NCBI RefSeq assembly: GCF_004135405.1
Contig: NZ_CP035491.1
Span: 2,046,001-2,110,000, forward strand
Direction of reading: 5' to 3'
DNA: 64,000 nucleotides
DNA from: Agromyces protaetiae
Lineage (GTDB): Bacteria > Actinomycetota > Actinomycetes > Actinomycetales > Microbacteriaceae
In this document: in pieces, positions 29,640 to 37,943 of the stretch
How the letters are laid out: every line of letters begins with the position of its first letter
Position numbering within the stretch: position 1 is the first letter of the stretch
Made by a program: the position numbers and the translations under genes
The notes under the pieces: generated by a model
Told to the model about the DNA's origin: nothing
The model's database searches: none
Seen by the model: only the letters and a program-made list of their open reading frames with translations

Positions 29640-30650
29640 TCACGCGTGGAGGGCGGCGTTCAGCACGACGCCGTCGCCCGAACGCGAGAGCACCTCGACC
29701 TGACCCGTGAGCGAGTTGCGGCGGAACAGGAGGTTCGGAAGGCCCGACAGCTCGACGGCCTTCACGATGCGCGGGCGCGCCTCTTTACCGCCGAGGACGG
29801 CGACCTTCGTGCCGGCCGTCACGTAGAGGCCTGCCTCGACGACCGAGTCGTCGCCGATCGAGATGCCGATGCCCGAGTTCGCGCCGAGGAGGGCGCGTTC
29901 GCCGATCGAGACGCGCTGCGTGCCGCCGCCCGACAGGGTGCCCATGATGGATGCCCCGCCGCCCACGTCGGAGCCGTCGCCCACGACGACGCCCTGCGAG
30001 ATGCGGCCTTCGACCATCGACGAGCCGAGGGTGCCCGCGTTGAAGTTCACGAAGCCCTCGTGCATGACGGTCGTGCCGGGTGCGAGGTGCGCGCCGAGCC
30101 GCACGCGCGACGCGTCGGCGATGCGCACGCGATCGGCGGGCACGACGTAGTCGGTGAGGCGCGGGAACTTGTCGAGGCCCGTAATCTGGACGCCCGCTCG
30201 CTGGAGCGCGAGGCGGCGGGTCGGGAAGTCGTCGGGTCGCATGGGGCCTGCGCTCGTCCAGAGGACGTTCGGGAGGTACGCGAAGATGCCGTCGAGGTTG
30301 ACGGTGTTCGGCGCGGCCAGGAGGTGCGAGAGCACGTGGAGGCGGAGGTACGCGTCGGATGTCGACGCGGGCGGCGCGTCGAGGTCGATCTCGACCGTGA
30401 CGATCTCGGTGCGGACCCCGCGGCGCTCGTCGGTCGTCTCGGTGTGCGGCATGGGTGCTGAGCCGGGCGTCGGGACGACGACGTCGTCACCCGAGAACTC
30501 GCCGAACACGACGGGCGGCTGCGTCGACAGCGCGCCGAGGCCAGGAGCCGGGAACCACGTGTCGAGCACGACGCCGTCGGCGAGGGCGATCGTCGCGACT
30601 CCGGTTCCGGAGGCGAGGCGTGCGGGGGCGGGGGCGTCGTTCGCGGGCAT
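29640..30650 (-). CDS. dapD: Tetrahydrodipicolinate N-succinyltransferase DapD
   Basis: DapD succinylates tetrahydrodipicolinate using succinyl-CoA, committing the succinylase route to diaminopimelate and lysine. The 336-residue protein is the actinobacterial form: an N-terminal globular region, then a left-handed beta-helix of hexapeptide repeats ([55 protein letters not shown]). The ATG at 30650 is preceded by TACCCT and six bases, a leaderless arrangement. It is divergent from dapE. Confidence 0.95.
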   Translation of the reverse strand: MPANDAPAPARLASGTGVATIALADGVVLDTWFPAPGLGALSTQPPVVFGEFSGDDVVVPTPGSAPMPHTETTDERRGVRTEIVTVEIDLDAPPASTSDAYLRLHVLSHLLAAPNTVNLDGIFAYLPNVLWTSAGPMRPDDFPTRRLALQRAGVQITGLDKFPRLTDYVVPADRVRIADASRVRLGAHLAPGTTVMHEGFVNFNAGTLGSSMVEGRISQGVVVGDGSDVGGGASIMGTLSGGGTQRVSIGERALLGANSGIGISIGDDSVVEAGLYVTAGTKVAVLGGKEARPRIVKAVELSGLPNLLFRRNSLTGQVEVLSRSGDGVVLNAALHA

Positions 30651-30656
30651 GCGTCA

Positions 30657-30662
30657 AGGGTA
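30657..30662 (-). promoter_or_regulatory. -10 element, leaderless dapD start
   Basis: On the minus strand TACCCT is followed by six bases and ATG 30650. The dapE -10 element lies only 32 bases away on the other strand, so the two promoters overlap. Confidence 0.6.
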
Positions 30663-30693
30663 CCGGCGGCGCATCGACCATGTCGGGCATCCG

Positions 30694-30699
30694 TAAACT
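30694..30699 (+). promoter_or_regulatory. -10 element, leaderless dapE start
   Basis: TAAACT is followed by six bases and ATG 30706. Confidence 0.6.
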
Positions 30700-30705
30700 G
30701 TGGGG

Positions 30706-31800
30706 ATGCCCGACGCTTCACCGACCGTGCTCGACCTCGCCTCCGACTCCGTCGCGCTCACGAAGGCGATCTGCGACTTCCCGAGCGTGTCGGGCGACGA
30801 GACGGCGCTCGCCGATGCGATCGTCGCGGCGCTGGCCGGGGCATCCCATCTCGAGGTCATCCGCGACGGCGACACGATCGTCGCGCGCACGAACCTCGGC
30901 CGCGCGCGGCGGGTCGTCATCGCGGGCCACATCGACACCGTGCCGATCAACAAGAACCTGCCGAGCCGATTCGAGACCGACGCCGACGGCACCGAGTACC
31001 TGTGGGGGCGCGGCACGGTCGACATGAAAGCGGGCGTCGCCGTGCAGTTGAAGCTCGCGGCCGAGCTCGTCGAGCCCGCCTACGACCTCACGTGGATGTG
31101 GTACGACCACGAAGAGGTGTCGGCCGATCTCAACGGTCTGAGGCGCCTCGCCGAGCACCGGCCCGACCTCTTCGCAGGTGACTTCGCCATTCTCGGCGAA
31201 CCGTCGAACGGGCAGGTCGAGGGCGGCTGCAACGGCACCCTCCGCGCCGAGATCCGCACGAAGGGCCTCCGCGCACACACGGCGCGCAGCTGGATGGGCG
31301 AGAACGCCGTGCACAAGCTCGCACCCGCGCTCGCGAGGCTCGCAGCCTACGAGGCCGAGACCGTCGAGGTCGACGGGCTCGCGTACCGTGAGGGGCTCAA
31401 CGCCGTCGCCGTCGCGGGCGGCGTCGCGGGCAACGTCGTGCCCGACGAGGCCGTGCTGACCGTGAACTACCGTTTCGCGCCGAGCAAATCGGTCGCCGAG
31501 GCATCCGACATCGTCAGAGCCCTCTTCGCCGACTACGACGTCGCGATCGTCGACGCCGCCGACGGCGCGCGTCCCGGTCTCGACGCGGCGCTCGCGCAGG
31601 AGTTCGTCGCGGCCGTCGGCGCAGAGGCGCGGCCCAAGTACGGCTGGACGGATGTCGCGCGCTTCAGCGCCCTCGGCGTGCCCGCCGTCAACTACGGCCC
31701 CGGCGACCCCATCAAGGCGCACGCCGACGACGAGCGGGTGCCGGTGTCGCAGATCCTCGACGTCGAGCGTGCGCTCCGCGCGTGGCTCACCGCGGATTGA
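30706..31800 (+). CDS. dapE: Succinyl-diaminopimelate desuccinylase DapE
   Basis: DapE removes succinate from N-succinyl-LL-diaminopimelate, two-metal M20 chemistry. The 364-residue protein has the metal-ligand blocks VVIAGHIDTVP, WGRGTVDMKAG and WYDHEEVS, followed by GEPSNGQVEGGCNGTLRAEI and the dimerisation region. Start ATG 30706 is set by the TAAACT hexamer six bases before it; a GTG at 30700 would lie upstream of the transcript start. With dapC and dapD in this window, three steps of the pathway are present. Confidence 0.95.
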   Translation: MPDASPTVLDLASDSVALTKAICDFPSVSGDETALADAIVAALAGASHLEVIRDGDTIVARTNLGRARRVVIAGHIDTVPINKNLPSRFETDADGTEYLWGRGTVDMKAGVAVQLKLAAELVEPAYDLTWMWYDHEEVSADLNGLRRLAEHRPDLFAGDFAILGEPSNGQVEGGCNGTLRAEIRTKGLRAHTARSWMGENAVHKLAPALARLAAYEAETVEVDGLAYREGLNAVAVAGGVAGNVVPDEAVLTVNYRFAPSKSVAEASDIVRALFADYDVAIVDAADGARPGLDAALAQEFVAAVGAEARPKYGWTDVARFSALGVPAVNYGPGDPIKAHADDERVPVSQILDVERALRAWLTAD

Positions 31801-31814
31801 GCGGTTCCGACGGC

Positions 31815-33095
31815 ATGACCGAGGCGGCCGGAACGCGAGCGGCGCGAGAGCCTGACCCGTTCCGTGCGACTCGGTGGTCGCCGCGCGTCCGGTGGCGGGT
31901 GCTGCCGTGGTGGGCGCGAGTCATCCTGATCTTCGCGGGGGCTCGGGCGATCACGACCGTGTTCCTCCTCGTGTTCGCCGCCGGGCAGGCGCCGAACGCG
32001 TGGACGGGTGACGGGCGCCCGGGACTCTTCGAGTTCTCGAACCTGTGGGACGCGCGCTGGTATCAGTCGATCGCCGGCAACGGCTACCCGGCCGACCTCC
32101 CGCGGAACGACCAGGGACACGTCACCGAGAACGCGTGGGCGTTCCTGCCGGTCTACCCCGCGATCGTCCGTGTCGTGAGCGCTCTCGGCATCCCGTGGGA
32201 CATCGCCTCGGTGCTCGTCTCGCTCGCGGCCGGCCTCGGCGCGGCGCTCGTCTTCCACCGGCTCATGTCGAAGTTCCTGGCTCCCGACCGGGCCATGTTC
32301 GCCGTCGTGCTGTTCTGCGTCGCGCCGGTCTCGCCGATCATGCAGTTCGGCTATGCCGAGTCGCTCGGCTTCCTGTGGATCGCGCTCGCGCTGCTCCTCC
32401 TCGTCGACCGGCGGTACGGATGGCTCGTCCCGGTCATGCTGGCGTGGGCGTTCACTCGGCCGGGCATGCTCGCGTTCGCCCTCGCCCTCGGCCTGCACTG
32501 GCTCGTGCGGTTCCTTCGGCGGAAACGCGAGCCGTTCGCCGCCGCCGATCGATGGCTCGTCGCCGGCGTCACGGCGTTCGCGGTCGTCGTGGGCTTCGCG
32601 TGGCCGGCGATCGCCTGGTACTTCACGGGCGAGTCGGGCGCGTACACCGAGACCGAACTCGCGTGGCGTTCGAGCTACGTCGGCTATGGAGAGCTCCTGC
32701 CGTTCACGCCGTGGTTCCAGGGCGCGCGGTGGTGGTTCACGGTGTGGTTCGGCGGGGCCGGGCTCGACGCGCAACTGCTCGCGGGCCTCGCGAGCGTCGC
32801 GGTCGGGCTCGTCGCACTCGGGTTCGGCGCGGCCCTCTTCCTCCCGGCCGTGAGACGGCTCGGCACCGACATCCGGCTGTGGCTCGCGAGCTACGGGCTC
32901 TACCTGCTCGCGGTGTTCTTTCCGCAGTCGAGCACCTTCCGGCTGCTCGCGCCGCTGTTCCCCCTCGTGGGCGCGCTCGCGGTGCCGCGGGCACGGTGGT
33001 ACCGGTGGAGCATCGCGACCGTCTTCCTGCTGCTCCAGATCTGGTGGCTCCAGATCGCGTGGGTCATCGACGGGGCCGACTGGACGCCGCCGTGA
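31815..33095 (+). CDS. Multi-pass membrane mannosyltransferase-like protein (GT-C fold)
   Basis: This 426-residue protein has about ten hydrophobic segments and an early acidic loop FEFSNLWDARWYQSIAGNGYP, which resembles the WD..WY..IA..GYP motif of PIG-V-like and other GT-C glycosyltransferases that use polyprenyl-phosphate sugars. Transfer of mannose to a wall or membrane glycan is a reasonable guess; donor and acceptor are unknown. ATG 31815 lies 14 bases after dapE; a TTG at 31797 overlapping the dapE stop is an alternative. The last codon and stop lie in a tandem duplication. Confidence 0.8.
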   Translation: MTEAAGTRAAREPDPFRATRWSPRVRWRVLPWWARVILIFAGARAITTVFLLVFAAGQAPNAWTGDGRPGLFEFSNLWDARWYQSIAGNGYPADLPRNDQGHVTENAWAFLPVYPAIVRVVSALGIPWDIASVLVSLAAGLGAALVFHRLMSKFLAPDRAMFAVVLFCVAPVSPIMQFGYAESLGFLWIALALLLLVDRRYGWLVPVMLAWAFTRPGMLAFALALGLHWLVRFLRRKREPFAAADRWLVAGVTAFAVVVGFAWPAIAWYFTGESGAYTETELAWRSSYVGYGELLPFTPWFQGARWWFTVWFGGAGLDAQLLAGLASVAVGLVALGFGAALFLPAVRRLGTDIRLWLASYGLYLLAVFFPQSSTFRLLAPLFPLVGALAVPRARWYRWSIATVFLLLQIWWLQIAWVIDGADWTPP

Positions 33096-33145
33096 GCCCG
33101 TCGCAAGTGAGGTCGCCGGCGTGAGCCCGTCGCAAGTGAGGTCGC
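33091..33145. repeat. 26-bp direct repeat (period 29) spanning a stop codon
   Basis: A 26-base sequence beginning CGTGAGCCCGTCGCAAGTGA occurs at 33091-33116 and 33120-33145. The first copy contains the stop codon of the glycosyltransferase gene (33093-33095); the second lies downstream. Confidence 0.95.
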
Positions 33146-33377
33146 GGGTCCGTTCGTGAGCGCCTCATCGAGGTGCACAAGAGCGAGCATTCCTCGCTTC
33201 GAACTGCGAAATAACGAACTGCGCTCGGTTTGTTTGTCCTGATCCGCCCGCGAAACCAGATCGTTACCTTCTGGTCGCCGTTCGGACCCGTTTCGGCTGT
33301 CCACAGACCCCCCGTGATTTCCCGGGCCCGCCGTTCCCGGGGGATAATGGAATCTCAGCCACGAAAGGGGTAGCTCA
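33146..33377. other. AT-richer noncoding region with a 9-bp direct repeat
   Basis: This 230-base stretch has clearly lower G+C than its neighbours. It includes CGAACTGCG twice (33200-33208 and 33215-33223, period 15), AGCGAG-CATTC-CTCGCT (an inverted repeat at 33182-33198), and a promoter-like GATAAT at 33343-33348 before the DUF3117 gene. I find no open frame of note. It probably holds the DUF3117 promoter and a regulator site; a small RNA cannot be excluded. Confidence 0.5.
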
Positions 33378-33551
33378 ATGGCGGCCATGAAGCCACGCAC
33401 CGGAGACGGGCCGATGGAGGCTGTGAAGGAGGGTCGACTCATCATCGTGCGGGTGCCGCTCGAAGGTGGCGGTCGACTCGTCGTCTCGGTGAACGACGCT
33501 GAGGCCAAGGAGCTCTACGACGTCCTCGGCGGCGTCGTGAACCCCGCCTGA
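33378..33551 (+). CDS. DUF3117 family protein, 57 residues
   Basis: The product reads MAAMKPRTGDGPMEAVKEGR and continues through VRVPLEGGGRLVVSVNDAEA, the near-invariant signature of DUF3117, a small actinobacterial family of unknown function. It is too short for many gene finders. The ATG at 33378 has AAGGGG seven bases upstream. It sits alone, after an AT-richer region and before a long hairpin. Confidence 0.93.
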   Translation: MAAMKPRTGDGPMEAVKEGRLIIVRVPLEGGGRLVVSVNDAEAKELYDVLGGVVNPA

Positions 33552-33578
33552 CGGGGTCGGCGCACGGCGCGAGCCGAG

Positions 33579-33646
33579 CGTGAAGCTCAAGGATTCGGCG
33601 CCTGAGTCGGCGACTTCGGTCGCAGACTCAGGCGCCGAGCTTCACG
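33579..33646. terminator. Long hairpin with UUCG tetraloop between convergent genes
   Basis: Arms 33579-33587 and 33638-33646 pair for 9 bp; after an 8-base bulge (33588-33595) a 13-bp perfect stem follows (33596-33608 with 33625-33637), then one mismatch and GCGAC-TTCG-GTCGC, a C(UUCG)G tetraloop. It contains the stop codon of the minus-strand methyltransferase gene, so one arm is that gene's 3' end and the other an inverted copy. Confidence 0.85.
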
Positions 33647-34263
33647 ATCTGGAGCAACCCGTCTCCCGCGGGGGAGATCGCGGTCGAGACCGCCGACGAC
33701 GACGCCAGCTCACCGATGAGCGTGCGGAACGCGGTGGATGTCTCGTCGCGACGTGCGGGATCGGCGACGCGGCCCTTGCCGAGCACGCGAGCCACGACCA
33801 CGGTGCCCTTCGACTTCGCGAGGCGCAACCCGTGCTCGACGTACTCGATCACGTTCGGCGCGTCGGCGTCGATGAAGACGAGATCGTACGACGCCTCGTT
33901 CATCCGCGGCAGCACCTCTGCCGCACGGCCCGTGATGAGACGTACGCGGGCGGGCGCGACGCCCGCCTCGGCGAAGAGCTCGCGGGCGTGCTGCTGGTAC
34001 TCGGTCTCGGTGTCGATCGAGGTCAAGAGCGCCGAGCGCGCCGCACGGAGCATCCAGAGCCCTGAGACGCCCACGCCCGTGCCGACTTCGATGATCGACT
34101 CGGCGCGCGCCGCGGCCGCGAGCACCGCGAGCTGCGCCCCCACGGCGGGCGAGACCGGCTCGATGCCGAGCTCGAGCGAGTGCTGCCTGGCCCGGGCGAC
34201 GAGGTCGTGCTCGACGACGGACTCGTCGACGTACTTCCAGTTCAGGTCGTGTTCCGACACCAT
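33628..34263 (-). CDS. SAM-dependent O-methyltransferase
   Basis: The 211-residue protein is a class I methyltransferase of the catechol/caffeoyl-CoA type: IIEVGTGVGVSGLWML binds SAM, LTSIDTETEYQQHAR holds the acidic ribose ligand, and YDLVFIDADAPNVIEYVEHGLRL is the metal/substrate region. The target is unknown. I prefer ATG 34263, with AGGGAG just upstream, over ATG 34287, which would lie upstream of the transcript start predicted from TATTCT at 34291-34296. It is divergent from tatB, an arrangement I recall near sigE in actinobacteria. Confidence 0.88.
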   Translation of the reverse strand: MVSEHDLNWKYVDESVVEHDLVARARQHSLELGIEPVSPAVGAQLAVLAAAARAESIIEVGTGVGVSGLWMLRAARSALLTSIDTETEYQQHARELFAEAGVAPARVRLITGRAAEVLPRMNEASYDLVFIDADAPNVIEYVEHGLRLAKSKGTVVVARVLGKGRVADPARRDETSTAFRTLIGELASSSAVSTAISPAGDGLLQIVKLGA

Positions 34264-34290
34264 CAGCTCCCTGCGATCGCCCAGCATTCA

Positions 34291-34296
34291 AGAATA
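34291..34296 (-). promoter_or_regulatory. Candidate -10 element of the methyltransferase gene
   Basis: On the minus strand TATTCT lies 27 bases before the preferred ATG at 34263. This leaves a short leader of about 20 bases carrying AGGGAG. Confidence 0.45.
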
Positions 34297-34366
34297 GGGG
34301 TCGGGCGAGGAGCGGGGCGGATGCCTCGCCGCTCCCGATCGGAGCCCACGCACGGTTTCCGCCGAC

Positions 34367-34372
34367 TATCCT
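34367..34372 (+). promoter_or_regulatory. -10 element, leaderless tatB start
   Basis: TATCCT is followed by six bases and ATG 34379. Confidence 0.6.
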
Positions 34373-34378
34373 GAACAG

Positions 34379-34771
34379 ATGTTCGGTTTGACGTTCGAGA
34401 AGCTCCTCCTCATCGGGGTGATCGCCGTCTTCCTGCTCGGCCCTGAACGCCTGCCGCACTACGCCGCGAAGCTCGGCCAGCTCGTGCGGTCGCTCCGAGA
34501 CCTCGCCAACGGCGCGAAAGACCGCATGCGCGAAGAAATGGGTCCCGAGTTCGACGAGGTCGACTGGAAGAAGCTCGATCCTCGCCAGTACGACCCGCGC
34601 CGGATCATCCGCGAAGCGCTGACGGATGCCGACCCCTTCGCCGAGCCCGACGCGAAGCCCGTCGTCGCGCGCGCCGCCGTCAACGAGAACTCGGCCTACC
34701 TCCAGCGCAAGCGCACGCGCGAGCAGCTCGCGGCGGGCGAGGCTGCGCCGTTCGACGCCGAGGCGACCTGA
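34379..34771 (+). CDS. tatB: Twin-arginine translocase subunit TatB
   Basis: TatB is a single-span membrane protein of the Tat export system for folded proteins. The 130-residue product begins MFGLTFEKLLLIGVIAVFLLGPERLPHY, the TatB helix with its conserved LGPERLP, followed by an amphipathic helix and a charged tail. No tatA or tatC is in the window, as expected where tatB stands apart. The start codon follows a -10 hexamer by six bases, suggesting a leaderless mRNA. Confidence 0.93.
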   Translation: MFGLTFEKLLLIGVIAVFLLGPERLPHYAAKLGQLVRSLRDLANGAKDRMREEMGPEFDEVDWKKLDPRQYDPRRIIREALTDADPFAEPDAKPVVARAAVNENSAYLQRKRTREQLAAGEAAPFDAEAT

Positions 34772-34788
34772 GCGGGGGCCCACCCCGC
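34772..34788. terminator. Short hairpin between tatB and the aldehyde dehydrogenase gene
   Basis: GCGGGG (34772-34777) pairs with CCCCGC (34783-34788) within the 35 bases separating two convergent genes. Modest support only. Confidence 0.35.
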
Positions 34789-34806
34789 CCGGCCGCTTCG
34801 CCCCGC

Positions 34807-36357
34807 CTACGCCCGCCGCAGCCGCCGCAGCGCCCGCGCGAGCAGGAGCAGCAACGGCGCCTGAGCCTCGTACTCCTTCGCGGTGCGCGGCAGCTGAAGA
34901 AGCCCCGTCGACTTCGCAACGGTGACCGGTTCGACGAACCGCAGCAGACCCTCGGCGCCGTTGCGCCGACCGACACCCGACGACTTCTGCCCGCCCATGG
35001 GCGCGTCGACGGCGGCGAAACTCCCGCGGTAGCCCTCGTTGATGTTGACGCTGCCGGCCGCGATGGCGTTCGCGATGCGCGTCGCGCGACGTGCGTCGCC
35101 GCTGAACACAGCCGCGTTGAGGCCGTAGTCGCTCGCGTTCGCCGCGATGATCGCCTCTTCGTCGCTGTCGACGAGGTAGAGCGCGGCGATCGCGCCGAAC
35201 GTCTCCTCGGCGTAGAGGGTCATGTCGGGCGTGACGCCCGTGACGACGGTCGGGGCGAATGCCCACGGCGCGACGTCGGGCAGGCGCGTGCCGCCGACGA
35301 GCACGGTCGCGCCCTTCGAGACGGCGTCGTCGAACTGCGACTCGACTCGGGCGAGCTGCGTCTCGGAGGCGAGCACCCCGAAGTCGGCGTCGAACCCGAG
35401 GCCCGTGCCGACCTTCGCGTGCTCGAGCACGTCGACGAGCGCCGACGTGAAGGGGCCCGCGATCTTGCGGTGCACGTAGATGCGCTCGATGGAGACGCAC
35501 AGTTGCCCCATGGCCGAGAAGCACGCGTGCGCGGCGTTCTGCGCGGCCTTCACGGGGTCGGCGTCGTCGAGGACGATGAGCGGGTTCTTGCCGCCCAGTT
35601 CGAGCGACGCACCGACGAGGCGGCGGCCGGCCTTCTCGGCGATCTTCCGGCCGGTGGCCGTCGATCCGGTGAAGCAGATGTAGTCGACCTCGTCGGTGAG
35701 CGCTTCGCCGACCACGCTCGCGGGGCCCGTCACGACGGCCCACAGCGCCTCGGGCACGCCCGCATCGATGTACGCACGGCGGAGCGCGAGGATCGAGAGC
35801 GCGCCCTGGTCGTCGGCCTTCTGCACGACGGCGCAGCCGGCGGCGAGGGCAGGCACGACATCCATCGCGGCGAGGCTCAGGGCGTAGTTCCACGGTGTGA
35901 TGACGCCGACGACGCCCTTCGCCTGATAGCGCACGCGCGCGGTCGCGACGGTCGGGATGCCTGAGCGACGCGTGCGCCCCCGCAGCACCTTCTTGGCGGT
36001 GAGCGCGTTGTAGCGCGTGACGCTCGCGGCCTCGAAGAGCTCCTCGAAGCCCTGCCCGCGGGTCTTGCCGCTCTCCGTCTGGATGAGGTCGAGCAGCTCT
36101 TCGCGCCGCTCGAGCAGAAGGTCATGGGCGCGCAGCAGCACGCGCTCGCGGTGCGCGAAGCCCGCGCGGGCCCACGCGAGCTGCGCGAGCCGCGCCCGGG
36201 CGACGGCGTCGCGCACGTCGTCGGCGCTCGATCGGGGCAGCTCGTGGTGGGGCTCGCCGGTGAGCGGGGAGGGGATCCAGACGGCCTCGGCACCGCTCGC
36301 GACGACGTCGTCGGCGAGGGGCTCGGGCCGTGCTGCTCGGGTGCGGGGGGCAGGCAT
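34807..36357 (-). CDS. NAD(P)-dependent aldehyde dehydrogenase, succinate-semialdehyde dehydrogenase type
   Basis: This 516-residue aldehyde dehydrogenase has TPWNYAL (155-161), the catalytic glutamate Glu253 in LELGGKNP and nucleophile Cys287 in SAMGQLCVSIER. The overall sequence resembles GabD2-type enzymes of actinobacteria that oxidise succinate semialdehyde; substrate is inferred. ATG 36357 was chosen over an earlier ATG because TAGACT lies exactly six bases upstream, a leaderless start. A basic, leucine/arginine-rich tail closes the protein. It is divergent from the MFS gene with a 77-base gap. Confidence 0.88.
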   Translation of the reverse strand: MPAPRTRAARPEPLADDVVASGAEAVWIPSPLTGEPHHELPRSSADDVRDAVARARLAQLAWARAGFAHRERVLLRAHDLLLERREELLDLIQTESGKTRGQGFEELFEAASVTRYNALTAKKVLRGRTRRSGIPTVATARVRYQAKGVVGVITPWNYALSLAAMDVVPALAAGCAVVQKADDQGALSILALRRAYIDAGVPEALWAVVTGPASVVGEALTDEVDYICFTGSTATGRKIAEKAGRRLVGASLELGGKNPLIVLDDADPVKAAQNAAHACFSAMGQLCVSIERIYVHRKIAGPFTSALVDVLEHAKVGTGLGFDADFGVLASETQLARVESQFDDAVSKGATVLVGGTRLPDVAPWAFAPTVVTGVTPDMTLYAEETFGAIAALYLVDSDEEAIIAANASDYGLNAAVFSGDARRATRIANAIAAGSVNINEGYRGSFAAVDAPMGGQKSSGVGRRNGAEGLLRFVEPVTVAKSTGLLQLPRTAKEYEAQAPLLLLLARALRRLRRA

Positions 36358-36363
36358 GCGCAC

Positions 36364-36369
36364 AGTCTA
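36364..36369 (-). promoter_or_regulatory. -10 element, leaderless aldehyde dehydrogenase start
   Basis: On the minus strand TAGACT is followed by six bases and ATG 36357. Confidence 0.6.
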
Positions 36370-36422
36370 GGTCAGATGACCCAGTCGGTCGCCGGGCGGC
36401 TTGCGCGAGTTCGCGGCGCCGC

Positions 36423-36428
36423 TACACT
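36423..36428 (+). promoter_or_regulatory. -10 element, leaderless MFS transporter start
   Basis: TACACT is followed by six bases and ATG 36435. Confidence 0.6.
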
Positions 36429-36434
36429 CTCGCC

Positions 36435-37853
36435 ATGACCGCAGCGGAGCGCCCCCTCCCGCGCGGTGTCGTCACCCGGTACGCGATCGGTTCGATCGGC
36501 ACCGGCGGGTTCGCGACGCTGCCCGGGCTCGTCCTCGTGTACTACCTGACCGACACGCTCGGCGTCGCCGCGCTCGCGGCCGGACTCGTCGTCACGCTCG
36601 CGAAGGTGTGGGACGTGGTCATCGACCCGTGGATCGGCGCCCGCAGCGACCGCGCGCTCCTCGAGACGGGCACGCGGCGCAAGTGGATGCTCCTCGGCGG
36701 CGCGCTCCTGCCGGTCGGGTTCATCCTCACGTTCGCCGTGCCCGCAGGCATCGGCCCCGTGGCATCCGGAGTCTGGGTCGCGATCGCGTTCCTCGCGACC
36801 GCGACGGCGTTCAGCGTCTTCCAGGTGCCCTACCTCGCGCTCCCCGCCGAACTCACAGGCGGCTATGACGAGCGCACTCGGCTGCTCACGTGGCGCGTCG
36901 TCGTGTTGACGTTCGCGATCCTCGCGTTCGGCGCGGGCGGCCCCGAGATCCGCGGCGCGTTCGCCGACGAGCACGTCGGCTACCTCGTCATGGCGATCGT
37001 CGCTGGCATCGCGATCGGCGCAGGCATGCTCGTCGCGTCGACGACGGCGGCGCGCGGAGCGGTCGCAGCGAGTGCTCCGGATGTCCCGGACAGCGCGGAT
37101 GTCCTGGACAGCGCGGATGCCTCGCGCCGCAGCCCGCTCGAGGGCTACCGCGAGGGCTTCGCCGCGCTCCGGCGCAGCCGGCCGTTCCGCACGCTCCTCA
37201 CCGCGTTCCTCCTCCAGGCGCTCGCGACGGGAGGCATGCTCGCGGGCGCCCAGTACATCGCGACCTGGGTCCTGCGCTCCGAAGACGCCGTGACGCTCCT
37301 CTTCGTCGCGCTCATCGCGCCCGCGCTCCTGTGTGCGCCGCTCTGGGCGGTGCTCGCCCGCCGCATCGGCAAGGAGCGGGGGTTCGCGCTCGCGAGCATC
37401 GTGTTCGCGCTCGCGGCGGCGAGCCTCGTCGGGCTCCTGTGGGCGCCCGGCGTGTGGGTGTACCTGCCGGTCGGCATCGCGGGCGCCGCCTACGCGGGCA
37501 TGCAGTCGCTGCCCATGGCGATGCTGCCCGACGTGATCTCGCACGACCGCGCACAGCACGGCATCGACCGGGCGGGCACCTTCACGGGCGTCTGGACGGC
37601 CGGGGAGACGACGGGCATGGCGCTCGGGGCGACCCTGCTCACGATCGTGCTCGCCTCGACGGGCTACCTCGAGTCGACGGGTGCCGAATTCGTCGGGCAG
37701 GGGCCCGCCGCGATCACCGGCATCGTGCTGAGCTTCAGCGCGCTTCCCGCGGTGCTCGTCGCCCTCAGCCTCGTCGCGCTCGCGCGGTATCCGCTGCGGA
37801 AGAGCGACGTGGACGTCTCGCACGTGCCCGTCTCGAGCGCGTCGGTCGGGTAG
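36435..37853 (+). CDS. MFS transporter, GPH (glycoside-cation symporter) type
   Basis: The 472-residue protein has about twelve hydrophobic segments. The N-terminal half shows VVIDPWIGARSDR, close to the cation-binding region of MelB-like symporters, and VPYLALPAELT. Import of a sugar or related solute coupled to a cation is inferred; the substrate is unknown. The central loop (near residue 215-235) is a low-complexity stretch made of three GGATG-motif copies (APDVPDSADVLDSADAS). Leaderless start from TACACT. Confidence 0.85.
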   Translation: MTAAERPLPRGVVTRYAIGSIGTGGFATLPGLVLVYYLTDTLGVAALAAGLVVTLAKVWDVVIDPWIGARSDRALLETGTRRKWMLLGGALLPVGFILTFAVPAGIGPVASGVWVAIAFLATATAFSVFQVPYLALPAELTGGYDERTRLLTWRVVVLTFAILAFGAGGPEIRGAFADEHVGYLVMAIVAGIAIGAGMLVASTTAARGAVAASAPDVPDSADVLDSADASRRSPLEGYREGFAALRRSRPFRTLLTAFLLQALATGGMLAGAQYIATWVLRSEDAVTLLFVALIAPALLCAPLWAVLARRIGKERGFALASIVFALAAASLVGLLWAPGVWVYLPVGIAGAAYAGMQSLPMAMLPDVISHDRAQHGIDRAGTFTGVWTAGETTGMALGATLLTIVLASTGYLESTGAEFVGQGPAAITGIVLSFSALPAVLVALSLVALARYPLRKSDVDVSHVPVSSASVG

Positions 37854-37943
37854 GGAGCGCCGACCTCGACGGGCGTTGCTTCGCCGGTGCCGAAGTGCCG
37901 CCCGCCGTGAGTGGAAACCGGGTCTGCGTCGCGCGCACGACGT

